A stretch of DNA of 64,000 bases from Maribacter polysiphoniae. Lineage in GTDB: Bacteria > Bacteroidota > Bacteroidia > Flavobacteriales > Flavobacteriaceae. The notes beneath the pieces were generated by a model. It did no database searches. It was not told the origin of the DNA and saw only the letters and a list, made by a program, of their open reading frames with translations. The position numbers and the translations under genes are program-made. Each line of letters begins with the position of its first letter. Position 1 is the stretch's first letter. Shown piece after piece: positions 36,382 to 45,286 of the stretch. The stretch spans positions 969,298-1,033,297 of the forward strand of contig NZ_QGGQ01000001.1 of NCBI RefSeq assembly GCF_003148665.1, given 5' to 3'.

Positions 36382-37176
36382 ATGGCTCTGGATTTATTTG
36401 ATATTAAGGGGAAAGTTGCTTTGGTTACCGGGAGCACGCACGGATTGGGAATGGCCATAGCCAAAGGACTGGGAAAAGCAGGGGCGACTTTGGTCGTCAA
36501 TGGCAATTCATCACAACAAAAAATTGATGCCGCGGTAAAAGCGTATAAAAGCGAAGGTATGAAAGCCTTTGGTTATCGATTCAATGTGGCTGATGAAACA
36601 GAAGTGATGGAGGCTGTTGCCAAGATTCAACGGGAAGTGGGGCCCATAGACATCTTGGTGAATAATGCGGGAATCATAAAGCGAACTTCTTTGGAGGAAA
36701 TGGAGGTGGCCGATTTCAGGCAGGTCATCGATATTGACTTAGTGAGTCCGTTTATAGTATCGAAACATGTGGTAAAATCGATGATTGCCCGTAAGCAAGG
36801 TAAGATCATCAATATCTGTTCCATGATGAGTGAACTAGGTAGGGATTCGGTGGGTGCTTATGCTGCGGCTAAAGGTGGACTCAAAATGCTGACAAAGAAT
36901 ATGGCGACGGAATGGGCCAAGCACAACATTCAGACCAATGGGATTGGACCTGGTTATTTCGCCACTTCACAAACAGCCCCTATTCGTGTAGAAGGCCATC
37001 CTTTCAATGATTTTATCATTAACCGCACCCCAGCGGCAAAATGGGGAGACCCCGATGATTTATCGGGCGCGGCAATCTTTTTGTCATCGAAAGCCAGCGA
37101 TTTTGTCAACGGACACATTTTATATGTTGATGGGGGAATATTGGCGACTATCGGAAAACCATCAAATGAAAACTAA
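36382..37176 (+). CDS. kduD: 2-dehydro-3-deoxy-D-gluconate 5-dehydrogenase
   Basis: The 264-residue SDR has TGSTHGLG, NNAGIIKR, catalytic Ser in NICSMM and YAAAK, with the GPGYFATSQTAP segment typical of KduD. It starts 4 bp after kduI. It reduces the KduI product to KDG, which then enters KdgK and KDPG aldolase. Confidence 0.93.
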   Translation: MALDLFDIKGKVALVTGSTHGLGMAIAKGLGKAGATLVVNGNSSQQKIDAAVKAYKSEGMKAFGYRFNVADETEVMEAVAKIQREVGPIDILVNNAGIIKRTSLEEMEVADFRQVIDIDLVSPFIVSKHVVKSMIARKQGKIINICSMMSELGRDSVGAYAAAKGGLKMLTKNMATEWAKHNIQTNGIGPGYFATSQTAPIRVEGHPFNDFIINRTPAAKWGDPDDLSGAAIFLSSKASDFVNGHILYVDGGILATIGKPSNEN

Positions 37177-37188
37177 ATAATAAAGGTT

Positions 37189-38367
37189 ATGAATAAATTA
37201 TATGCACTGTTTTGTGTGGCAACATTGCTTTTGTCCTGTGGTGAAGGGGCACAGTCCAATAAAAAAATCGTAGTGAAAAATACCATGGATTTTGACCGTG
37301 CCTTTGAAACGGTCAGTATTCCTATTTCAGCACTCGAACTGGATAGTTCGGAAAACAATATTGTAATAAAGGACGTTTCAACAGGCAAAAATCTAGTTTC
37401 CCAGAAGGTCGATTCCAATGGTGATGGTGTTCTGGATGAAGTATTGTTTCAGCCCGAAATCAAAGCCAATGCGGAAAAAACCTTCGAAGTGGTTGTCTCT
37501 GATGAATTGGATACGGTTAAAACCGATGCTGATCCTGCCTGCTATTCGAGATTTGTGCCAGAAAGAACCGATGATTATGCTTGGGAGAACAATAGGGTCG
37601 CTTTTCGAACTTATGGTCCAACAGCACAACAATTGGCAGAGGAAGGAGACAATGGGGGAACCTTATCCAGCGGAATAGATGCTTGGCTAAAACGCGTGGA
37701 TTATCCCATCATCAATAAATGGTATGAGAAAGATCTTTCCGGCAGTGGTAGTTATCATAAAGATACCGGTGAAGGTTTGGATAATTTTCATGTTGGTGTT
37801 AGTCGGGGAGTAGGGGGAATAGCCAAAAAGGTAGATTCCACATATTATATTTCAAAGAATTTCACCACCTGGAAAACGCTTAGTACCGGGCCCATTAGAA
37901 CAAGTTTTGTTTTAGCCTATGCCGATTGGGACGCAGCAGGGAATAAAATATCCGAAGAGAAGAGGATTTCATTGGATTATGGCAGTAATCTATCCAGGTT
38001 TGAGGTCACCTTGAAAGGAACGGATACCATCTCTGCCGGACTTACCTTGCATGAAAAAACAGGGGAAACTGAAGTGAATACCAACAATGGATGGATCAGT
38101 TATTGGGAACCCCTTCAAGATTCTGAATTGGGAATGGGGATTGTGGTTCCGGAAGGTAAAATGGTGGGTTATGAGAAATACCTGACCGAAAGGAATGATG
38201 AAAGTAACCTTTTTGTCCATATAAAAACAGAAAACAATAAAGCTGTCTATTACACAGGTTTTGGATGGAAAAAGAGTGGTCAGTTCAATACCAAGGCTGA
38301 TTGGGATGCCTATTTAAACCGATTTTCCCAATGCTTAAAGAATCCTTTGGTTTTTGAAGTTCAATAA
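37189..38367 (+). CDS. DUF4861-family lipoprotein
   Basis: The 392-residue protein has a lipoprotein signal (LLLSC, Cys about residue 17). The rest is a beta-rich domain with RFVPERTDDYAWENNRVAFRTYGP and DAWLKRVDYPIINKWY, blocks typical of DUF4861 proteins, which cluster with pectin and alginate genes. The acidic and aromatic residues hint at a carbohydrate-active enzyme, but the activity cannot be read. It is last in the uxu-kdu operon, 12 bp after kduD. Confidence 0.75.
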   Translation: MNKLYALFCVATLLLSCGEGAQSNKKIVVKNTMDFDRAFETVSIPISALELDSSENNIVIKDVSTGKNLVSQKVDSNGDGVLDEVLFQPEIKANAEKTFEVVVSDELDTVKTDADPACYSRFVPERTDDYAWENNRVAFRTYGPTAQQLAEEGDNGGTLSSGIDAWLKRVDYPIINKWYEKDLSGSGSYHKDTGEGLDNFHVGVSRGVGGIAKKVDSTYYISKNFTTWKTLSTGPIRTSFVLAYADWDAAGNKISEEKRISLDYGSNLSRFEVTLKGTDTISAGLTLHEKTGETEVNTNNGWISYWEPLQDSELGMGIVVPEGKMVGYEKYLTERNDESNLFVHIKTENNKAVYYTGFGWKKSGQFNTKADWDAYLNRFSQCLKNPLVFEVQ

Positions 38368-38387
38368 ATCCTAAAGGATGTTTTTTT
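38368..38387 (+). terminator. Weak candidate terminator after the DUF4861 gene
   Basis: ATCC-TAAA-GGAT directly after the stop is followed by G and seven T residues (38381-38387). The stem is only 4 bp, so terminator strength is doubtful, but the position between convergent genes fits. Confidence 0.35.
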
Positions 38388-38426
38388 ATTTGGATCTACG
38401 ATTTAGAACCCTAGGGATACGCTACG

Positions 38427-39248
38427 CTATTCATTAAAATGTACATATTCCTTACGGTTGGCATCCTCGCAGATAAAAGAGAGGTCGTCGTTGTATAGCC
38501 CTTTATAATCCGAATAGACCTGCCCACAATTGGTTTCGTTATAATGGTTGATTATAACTAATTTTCCGGCATCCAAAAAGCTTTGGGCGCCGGATTGATC
38601 CCACCAGTTTTTATCGTCACTATACGATTCGTACAATACCCCATCAAATTCGGAGGCACGCTCTACGAGATTTTTTGCCATGCATTTCATTCCTTTGGAA
38701 TGCACATAGTCACAGAGCTTTTGATAATAGTCGACTCCTTCACTCAGAGTGACCTGAAATCCATAGGTAGCCCTTAATTCATCATCGTATATCCAGTCCA
38801 TATTATCAAACTCCACCCAATCAAAACCCCAGTCGGCGATCTTGTCAATCCTGCTTTTCATGATTTCAAGGATACCGGTAGTGGTCGAGTTTACAAAATA
38901 CTCGTCTGGCCATTGTCCCCAAGAAGTAGAGACAAGGTAGGGTTGTAATTGTTCAAAATCATCCCGGTAGGTTTCTCCGGTGCCGATACTGATATACGCT
39001 CCCACTTGATTGTTGTTTGCTTTTATCCCACTAACATGTTCTACTACATTATCTTGGAAGGGGTCTAATAATACATAGGCATTCTTCGCTTTGATTTTGA
39101 TATCGCTGATTTTGTCTTTATCAAAATTTTCTTGGTATGCTTGGTTATAGACGGGAATGGCCTTGCTTGTATCGGTGTCGGTTGATTTGTCGTTATTGGA
39201 GCATGAGGACAAGGAGAATACATACAATAGGAGTAAATAGAATTTCAT
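38427..39248 (-). CDS. GH114-like (endo-alpha-1,4-polygalactosaminidase-type) lipoprotein
   Basis: The 273-residue lipoprotein (LSSC, Cys about residue 16) has a TIM-barrel domain with GAYISIGTGETYRDDF, WPDEYFVNSTT, GFDWVEFDNMDWIY (acidic residues at a barrel end) and MKCMAKNLVE. This matches the GH114/DUF297 family. Characterised members cut polygalactosamine, and many genome copies have unknown targets. It is convergent with the uronate operon and has a GGTTAACC palindrome about 55 bp upstream of its start. Confidence 0.75.
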   Translation of the reverse strand: MKFYLLLLYVFSLSSCSNNDKSTDTDTSKAIPVYNQAYQENFDKDKISDIKIKAKNAYVLLDPFQDNVVEHVSGIKANNNQVGAYISIGTGETYRDDFEQLQPYLVSTSWGQWPDEYFVNSTTTGILEIMKSRIDKIADWGFDWVEFDNMDWIYDDELRATYGFQVTLSEGVDYYQKLCDYVHSKGMKCMAKNLVERASEFDGVLYESYSDDKNWWDQSGAQSFLDAGKLVIINHYNETNCGQVYSDYKGLYNDDLSFICEDANRKEYVHFNE

Positions 39249-39804
39249 TGTTCATTTATTTAAGATGATCGGAAATGAATTTAAAAATACGTATTCCCAT
39301 TCGGTTAACCCATTGAAATCGGACGCTATATTATTTTGGGATAAAACCAATTATACAATGTTGTGAAATAAGTATGGAGGCCTAACATTACGTTCGTATG
39401 GGATATGGTTCCGGTTGTTGCAAACTGATGTTGGTCATCTACAGAAAATATTCCTTTACTTGATTGATTAATTTCGTGCCATCGGGGTCGGTCTGGGTTT
39501 TGAATTTAGACATGTTATCAGCCTATTGCGAAGTTCTGATTCTAAAGGAAGGGTTTTCTGATTGGAATGAATATTCCAAATAGGTGACGGATTTTTATTT
39601 ATTCCAGGGAGAATACGACGGGGAACATCGGTTGATTAAGTACTCTGCTAACATTGAGAATAGGATTTGAAACTATTGACCTCGATGTGATTATTCGATA
39701 TATTTGGTTGTGATGACTGTGATTCAGGGTATTTGGCTATAGATAACCTTTCTTTTAATTGTCTCCCAAGTTTAAAAGATTATTTTCGTTTACAAATTTA
39801 TAAC
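39249..39804. other. Divergent intergenic region
   Basis: The 556-bp gap holds the two short palindromes near its left end and otherwise nothing I can assign. The reading frame of the gene on the right extends upstream to 39733 without a signal peptide; I regard that extension as non-coding. Confidence 0.5.
39303..39310. promoter_or_regulatory. GGTTAACC palindrome upstream of the GH114-like gene
   Basis: The core GGTTAACC equals the centre of the strong site TGGTTAACCA, but the outer bases are C instead of T and A. A second palindrome, AATACGTATT, lies at 39286-39295. This may be a weak member of the same regulon or chance. Confidence 0.3.
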
Positions 39805-40995
39805 ATGAAGAAACTAAAAGGCACTTTGCTTCTTTTTTCGCCCCTTTTCTGTCTATTGCTTGGCGGATATGAAGCGTTTTCACAAGATACCAATACACCC
39901 GAACTTTATTTAGAGCCTATCTTTAAAGTGAATTATGGAGACGCGACGGCCGATAAACCCCAATCAAAATCGTGGACAAACGAGCATGGACAATGGCTTG
40001 TGGTAGGTGATGAAGACGGACCTAAGCTATTGAAAAAGGATGCCCTTGGCTGGACGGGTCAATCTGCGGTCAATCGTGCCTGGCAAACCTTACCGAGTAG
40101 GGCCGATGTATGGAGCAAGGGCGATGAGGTGCAAATTGTCTTTGTTGGGGAATGTGCCTTGAATGTCGTTCAAATGAGGTATTCCAAACATCGCAAAGGT
40201 TACAAACAACGGAGAAGCGGGTATCTTCCTATACCTAAGGACTGTAACGATATTGAGACTGCTACCATTACCCAAGATTCAAAAAATCAATTTTGGGTTT
40301 GTGCGGACATGAATGGAAAAATCATGGTTTGGCATTCTTCCAATGGCAAGGATTGGTCTGAACCATTTACGCTTGCAGATGACATCAATAATGACGATAT
40401 ATCCCTAATAGTAACACTAAAAGGCCAAGTATCGGTTATCTGGTCCAATCAAAACACACAATCCATCAATGAACGAATTCATATTGATGGGGATGATCCC
40501 GATCAATGGTCAGAACCTATAGTTGTTCAAGAAGGGGATAACAATGCGGACGATCACTTGAATGCTACGGTTTTTGAAAATGGCGAAATGGCTATGGCCA
40601 CCAAGAACAGTGTCGATGTCATCAATCAACCTCAGTTTGTATTGCGGTTTAGGGATACGAAGGGACAATGGACCAACATTCCGTACGAGAATCTCAGAAC
40701 AGCAAGGAGTCCTAGCCGTCCTATAATCAATCATATTCGACAAGGAAGGATATTTGAGGTTCATACCGTAAGGAACCGGGTAAATAATCGATATTTTATT
40801 TCTGTCAATGAAATAATAAGAAAGGGAGATGGCTGGGAGTTTAAAGAACTCATCCAACTAAAAACCGAGATAAATGGAAAAAACGGTGATGTTACTTCGA
40901 GTAAGGCTGGTTTTTTACCGGATGAACCTAAGCTTATATTCTTCTCCGATGATTTAGGCCATATTTATTCGTTTGATCTCGATACGATATTATAG
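39805..40995 (+). CDS. Secreted Asp-box (BNR-like) beta-propeller protein, function unknown
   Basis: The ATG at 39805 gives 396 residues with a signal peptide ending at AFS-Q. The repeating motifs SSNGKDWSEP (about residue 200) and DPDQWSEP (about 255) resemble Asp-box repeats of sialidase-like propellers, and KSWTNEHGQWLVVGDEDG and DTKGQWTNIP look like further blades. No sialidase catalytic Arg triad can be recognised. It stands alone after the GH114-like gene. A glycan-related role is only suggested by location. Confidence 0.6.
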   Translation: MKKLKGTLLLFSPLFCLLLGGYEAFSQDTNTPELYLEPIFKVNYGDATADKPQSKSWTNEHGQWLVVGDEDGPKLLKKDALGWTGQSAVNRAWQTLPSRADVWSKGDEVQIVFVGECALNVVQMRYSKHRKGYKQRRSGYLPIPKDCNDIETATITQDSKNQFWVCADMNGKIMVWHSSNGKDWSEPFTLADDINNDDISLIVTLKGQVSVIWSNQNTQSINERIHIDGDDPDQWSEPIVVQEGDNNADDHLNATVFENGEMAMATKNSVDVINQPQFVLRFRDTKGQWTNIPYENLRTARSPSRPIINHIRQGRIFEVHTVRNRVNNRYFISVNEIIRKGDGWEFKELIQLKTEINGKNGDVTSSKAGFLPDEPKLIFFSDDLGHIYSFDLDTIL

Positions 40996-41149
40996 GTCTG
41001 TTTTGGATGTCTTTTATTCGGCGCCCTTCGATTAAATAAGATTCTGATGCTTCTCGGGTTCTATACGGTTCGTTAAGCCACAAGCTTTACAATTTGCCCA
41101 GTTCCTCTTCAAGGCTTCAAACTTCGTTCGGCCATTCCGTAAAACAAAG

Positions 41150-41171
41150 AACCACGCCGATGGGCGTGGTT
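41150..41171. terminator. Bidirectional terminator beside tRNA-Arg
   Basis: AACCACGCC (41150-41158) and GGCGTGGTT (41163-41171) pair perfectly around GATG. On the plus strand TTTTG follows the stem; on the minus strand TCTTTGTTTT follows. It can end both the upstream plus-strand gene and the minus-strand tRNA transcript. Confidence 0.75.
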
Positions 41172-41180
41172 TTGAGTGAG

Positions 41181-41257
41181 TGGTGATCGCGGAAGGATTC
41201 GAACCTTCGACCGTCTGCTTAGAAGGCAGATGCTCTATCCAGCTGAGCTACGCGACC
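41181..41257 (-). tRNA. tRNA-Arg (anticodon UCU)
   Basis: On the minus strand a complete cloverleaf is read. The acceptor stem GGTCGCG pairs with CGCGATC (one G-U), the D-arm is AGCTCAGCTGGATAGAGC, the anticodon stem TCTGC/GCAGA encloses loop CTTCTAA with anticodon TCT, and the T-loop is GGTTCGAATCC. The discriminator A is followed by an encoded CCA (41183-41181). Confidence 0.95.
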
Positions 41258-41363
41258 ATTATTTTAATTACGGCTTCCGACGGTCAATTTCGAAAGCTAT
41301 TGCTCTATTTCTGACGATTGCCTTTAGCAATGTCAGAATCCTGACAGGTTATCCTCGTCAGGA

Positions 41364-41389
41364 CCAGCTGAGCTACGCGACCATTATTT
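41364..41389 (-). pseudogene. Duplicated 5' half of tRNA-Arg
   Basis: Twenty-six bases at 41364-41389 are identical to 41239-41264, covering the acceptor 5' strand, the D-arm and 7 bp of upstream flank of the intact tRNA. The copy continues into unrelated sequence containing two hairpins, one around 41340-41362 (CCTGACAGG-TTAT-CCTcGTCAGG). It is a tRNA fragment, not a functional gene. Confidence 0.8.
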
Positions 41390-41760
41390 ACTATAATAAA
41401 ATATTTAAAACCATGTACGGTAAAGCGTACTCCGTTTTGTCAATATTTCGGCAAATTTAAATCTTTTAAACTAACTGGAAAGAAAAATTCAAAGAATTAA
41501 TGGATATGTCCGAATTATAACCTTTGTAATCCGTTGTGTTGTGGCGGTCCAAGGGGGTATTAGGCCAAAGATGCAAACCTTATGATGTGTCTGGGCGTTC
41601 TATAACGGTACAATGGACATTTAATGTATTGTCTTCAAAAAAACAGTAGCCCTATTATCGGTTCTATGGTAACCATTGCGATGGGCTAGGCTACATTTAT
41701 TTTAATACCCTAGGTTAAATCAATCGTATCCAAACGTCTAAAATTCAATTTGGGTTTTGT
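41390..41760. other. Intergenic stretch right of the tRNA fragment
   Basis: Beyond the tRNA-Arg fragment, about 370 bp up to the deaminase stop contain no convincing ORF, repeat or terminator. Confidence 0.5.
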
Positions 41761-42786
41761 TTATGGATTGAGCGTATTGAAATAATGTCTTACCTGTGAG
41801 ATGTGTTTTTCCTTGGTTTCATGACTTAACCAACTCGCCTTGAAAGCATTGATGGCCAATTGCATCAATTGATTCTTATTCAGGTTCAAGGCTTTGGCCG
41901 TTTCATAATAATTCTCATTCATATACCCACCAAAATAGGCTGGATCGTCGGAGTGGATGGTTGCTAAGATTCCTTTGTCGAGCATTTTTGCAACGGGATG
42001 ATCTTCCATTTTCTGAATGACCTTAAGTTCTACATTACTCAATGGGCATAAGGTTAGGGGGATGTTCTCCTCTCGTAATCTTTGAACTAAAGCATCGTCG
42101 CCCAAACAACGATTTCCATGGTCTATTCGTACAACTTTCAGAAGATCGAGTGCTTCCCAAATATAATCTTCAGGACCTTCCTCACCGGCATGGGCCACTA
42201 ATTTGTACCCGTGGTTCGCTGATGCCTCAAACACATTGACAAACTTGCTGGGAGGATTACCCATCTCGGATGAGTCCAACCCCACGCCATCGATCCAATG
42301 TTTGTATGGTAGGGATGATTGCAGTGTTTTGAATGCTTCTTCTTCGCTTAAATGCCGCAAATAGGACATGATGAGTTTAAACGAAATGTTCAACTCCTGT
42401 TTGGCCTTTTCCAGCGCTTTGTAGATGCCGTTAATAACAACATCAAATCCGACACCTCGGTCCGTATGGGTTTGTGGGTCGAAGAATACCTCTACGTGGA
42501 CTACATTCTGACTGTGTACTTTACGGAGGTAGGCCCATGTCAGGTCGAAAAAATCCCGCTCATGGATCAGTACCTGTGCACCTATATAGTATAGGTCCAA
42601 AAATTCTTGGAGGTTATTGAAATTGTATGCTTTCCTTAATGATGTTATGGAATCATGATCCAGGGCAATATTGTTTCTTCTGGCTATTTCGAACATAAGT
42701 TCGGGTTCAAAACTACCTTCAATGTGTAAGTGAAGTTCTGCTTTGGGGATGCCATGGATAATATTTTTTAGATGTGATGGTTCCAT
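41761..42786 (-). CDS. Adenine deaminase (adenosine deaminase family)
   Basis: The ATG at 42786 gives 341 residues beginning MEPSHLKNIIHGIPKAELH; an upstream in-frame start would add 62 residues of unlike composition. Zinc ligands are His19/His21 (ELHLHIEGS), with HAGEEG and HSDDPAYFGG forming the rest of the deaminase site. The segments FFDPQTHTDRGV, LRHLSEEEA and GLDSSEMGNPPSKF closely resemble Pseudomonas PA0148, a protein of this family reported to be an adenine rather than adenosine deaminase. I therefore favour adenine as substrate, in purine salvage. Confidence 0.85.
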   Translation of the reverse strand: MEPSHLKNIIHGIPKAELHLHIEGSFEPELMFEIARRNNIALDHDSITSLRKAYNFNNLQEFLDLYYIGAQVLIHERDFFDLTWAYLRKVHSQNVVHVEVFFDPQTHTDRGVGFDVVINGIYKALEKAKQELNISFKLIMSYLRHLSEEEAFKTLQSSLPYKHWIDGVGLDSSEMGNPPSKFVNVFEASANHGYKLVAHAGEEGPEDYIWEALDLLKVVRIDHGNRCLGDDALVQRLREENIPLTLCPLSNVELKVIQKMEDHPVAKMLDKGILATIHSDDPAYFGGYMNENYYETAKALNLNKNQLMQLAINAFKASWLSHETKEKHISQVRHYFNTLNP

Positions 42787-42997
42787 AGAATGAATAACAG
42801 TTGAATTTTGGTTGGGAAGTATAATGGTTTGGAAATTGATTATAGGTTCTGTCGGCTTACAAATTTTTCTATTCCCGGAATATCGGTTTGTCATCCGATA
42901 TGCGATATTGGTAATCAGAAGGTAATGGTCTCGTATTTGTCTAGGGTATAAAGCGAAGGTTAAAAGTGCCACAGATAATGGTTGTGGTGTTTTTGCC

Positions 42998-43417
42998 TTA
43001 TTCCATGTTTTCTACATTATGCAATTTTTCGATAATTGATTTTAATTGGGTCTCTTGAATAGGTTTGACGATATACTCGGAAATTTCACTGATCCTTTTT
43101 GTTTTTTCAATATCGGCGTCATCGATAGAGGACGAAACCATATATATTGTTATGTTCTTTCCCAATTTAGGTTTGATCTTTGTGTATTCTTCCATAAACT
43201 GAAAGCCATCCATTATGGGCATATTGATATCCAGTAAAATAACATCGGGGAGCTCTTTGTCTTCGTTGAGGTTCTCGAGTATAAAATTCAAAGCCTCTTC
43301 ACCATCATTGAAAGAAACTATATTCTCTGCAAGATCAAAATGTTTTATGGTCTTCTTTATGGTAAATTGATAGATGTCATCATCATCAACAATGCAAAAA
43401 TTATATTTTTTATTCAT
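42998..43417 (-). CDS. Single-domain response regulator (CheY-like)
   Basis: The 139-residue receiver domain alone has the acidic pocket DDDD (residues 11-14), phosphoacceptor Asp63 (VILLDINMP), the Ser/Thr switch in MVSSSID and conserved Lys in YIVKPI. No output domain follows. It starts 3 bp after the kinase gene on the same strand, so the two form a two-component pair. Confidence 0.92.
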   Translation of the reverse strand: MNKKYNFCIVDDDDIYQFTIKKTIKHFDLAENIVSFNDGEEALNFILENLNEDKELPDVILLDINMPIMDGFQFMEEYTKIKPKLGKNITIYMVSSSIDDADIEKTKRISEISEYIVKPIQETQLKSIIEKLHNVENME

Positions 43418-43420
43418 TTT

Positions 43421-45286
43421 TCACGCATTAAAATTAATGTTGAAAGTAGAACCTACATTGACTTCACTTTCAACGGATATTTCCCCTCCCATGGATTCAA
43501 TTTGTACTTTTGTTATAAATAAACCTACTCCCTTGGCATCAGGGTGCCTGTGAAAGACCTTGTTTAAGCCGAATATTTTATGACCATGTCTTTCTAAATT
43601 AATACCTAGGCCATTGTCTTTAAACCAAATCTTTTGGACCCCATCCTCTATTGCGGATTGAATAAGAATTTCCGGAGTCCTATCTTCGGATTTATATTTC
43701 ATGGCATTGCTTAATAAGTTAAGGAAAATACTTTCCAAATAAACCCGATTATAATTAATTTTCGGATTTTTTGAGAAATCACTGGTTATAATCGTATCGG
43801 TTTTTAAGATTTGACCAGAAAGGATCTCTTTTGTTTTGTTTAGGATTTCATCAAATGGAATGGTTTCCAATTCTTTAGAGCCTTCATTTTTAGTCTTTAA
43901 AGCTTCGATCAACGTGTTCAGTGTTTCTGTAAGATGGTTGATGACAATTTCAAATTTTTCAAAAAGAAGTGTTTTTTCCTCTTCCGTTTCCGCAGTTTTA
44001 TAAAATTCCAATAAAGAGTTTAAATTGCTTACCGGAGCACGTAAATTATGGGAAGTGATATGGGCAAAATCCGCCAGTTGGGTGTTTTTCGCCTTAAGCC
44101 TATTGGCCAATATCTCTAGGTTTTCTTTGGTCTTTATTAGTTTTTTTTCTGCTTTTTTCTGAATGGTTATGTCTCTAATTGCTGCGGAAACCAATAGGCC
44201 TTCCTCTGTTTTAAATGGACTTAGACTTATTTGTATCGGTATTTCCTTCCCTTGTTTGTTAATACCGTAAAGTTCTTTTCCTTCACCCATTTTCCTTGCT
44301 TTGGGCGTGTTGAAAAACTTTTCACGATGTGTGGTGTGCTTCGTATTATATCTTTTGGGGATTAAAAATTCTACGGGTTTACCCAGTAGTTCTTTGGATG
44401 GGTAACCAAATAAAATTTCTGTTTGCTTATTTGTTAACTGAATTTTACCATGTTCATTTACAATTACCATTGCATCTGGGGCAGATTCTAGTAGTCCTCT
44501 AAATTTGTTTTCTGCCATTCTTTGTTCCGTTACATCTTGGCAGGTTCCAATGATCTCAATGACATTGCCTTCATTGTCCGTAATTACTTCACCAAGTAAT
44601 TGTATCGTTTTTGTTTTACCACTGGTCGATATAATGCGATGTAACAAGTCATAAAAATTCTTGTCTTTTATGGATTCCGCAATGGATAAGGTAACGACTT
44701 CCTTATCGTCGGGATGTACAAAACTGAAATAGGTATCAAAATACAACTCTTGGTTAGGGTCTACCTCAAAAATATTGTATAGGTTACTAGACCATGTAAC
44801 AGCATTGGTAATGGTGTCCCACTGCCAGTTTCCCATCATGGTTATTTTTTCAGCATAATGTAAAACCTGGTTTTTTCGTAAAAGTTCGGTTTCTATTGTT
44901 TTTTGATTCGTTATGTCCCTTATTATTCTGATATAACCCATACTTTCCCCACTTTCACTTTTTAAGGGGCTTAGTGTTGAATGGGCAATAAAAGTTGTAC
45001 GATCTTTTTTAACGATAGTCCATTCACGGGCATCATAACCGTCGTTTAAGGTTAACAATCGATAAGGGTCAACATTTGGGTTTTTATCTTGATATCGAGA
45101 TAGAATATCACTCTTGAAGTTTTTAAACTCTTCTTTCTTAAGAAAAGAAGCAACTTTTTTTAGACCGATCATTTCAGCGGCGGAATACCCTAATAAGGTT
45201 TCGGCCCCTTGGTTAAATCGGCATATAACACCGTCATTATCCGTAGCTATAATAGCTATGATCTCAGGATTTGTAATTGATTCCAT
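43421..45286 (-). CDS. Cytoplasmic PAS-domain sensor histidine kinase
   Basis: The 621-residue protein has three PAS/PAC units (about 1-125, 140-260 and 265-385), each ending in a GxIRIIRDITNQ-type PAC block, and no membrane helix. A short coiled linker leads to the dimerisation domain with phosphoacceptor His413 in ITSHNLRAPVSNL. The ATPase domain follows, with NLLSNAMKY (N box), DNGLGI (G1) and GVGLFITK (G2). It is co-transcribed with the single-domain receiver. The signal is unknown; a redox or small-ligand cue is typical of cytosolic PAS domains. Confidence 0.92.
   Translation of the reverse strand: MESITNPEIIAIIATDNDGVICRFNQGAETLLGYSAAEMIGLKKVASFLKKEEFKNFKSDILSRYQDKNPNVDPYRLLTLNDGYDAREWTIVKKDRTTFIAHSTLSPLKSESGESMGYIRIIRDITNQKTIETELLRKNQVLHYAEKITMMGNWQWDTITNAVTWSSNLYNIFEVDPNQELYFDTYFSFVHPDDKEVVTLSIAESIKDKNFYDLLHRIISTSGKTKTIQLLGEVITDNEGNVIEIIGTCQDVTEQRMAENKFRGLLESAPDAMVIVNEHGKIQLTNKQTEILFGYPSKELLGKPVEFLIPKRYNTKHTTHREKFFNTPKARKMGEGKELYGINKQGKEIPIQISLSPFKTEEGLLVSAAIRDITIQKKAEKKLIKTKENLEILANRLKAKNTQLADFAHITSHNLRAPVSNLNSLLEFYKTAETEEEKTLLFEKFEIVINHLTETLNTLIEALKTKNEGSKELETIPFDEILNKTKEILSGQILKTDTIITSDFSKNPKINYNRVYLESIFLNLLSNAMKYKSEDRTPEILIQSAIEDGVQKIWFKDNGLGINLERHGHKIFGLNKVFHRHPDAKGVGLFITKVQIESMGGEISVESEVNVGSTFNINFNA

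Noticed and set aside
41239..41389. Interpreting the tRNA duplication as a classical integrase att pair
   Set aside because: The repeated part is the 5' half rather than the 3' half, the interval is only 125 bp and no integrase gene is nearby. I kept it as a finding but not as att sites.
41176..41460. Plus-strand frame over the tRNA-Arg gene
   Set aside because: It is antisense to a complete tRNA and its duplicated fragment.
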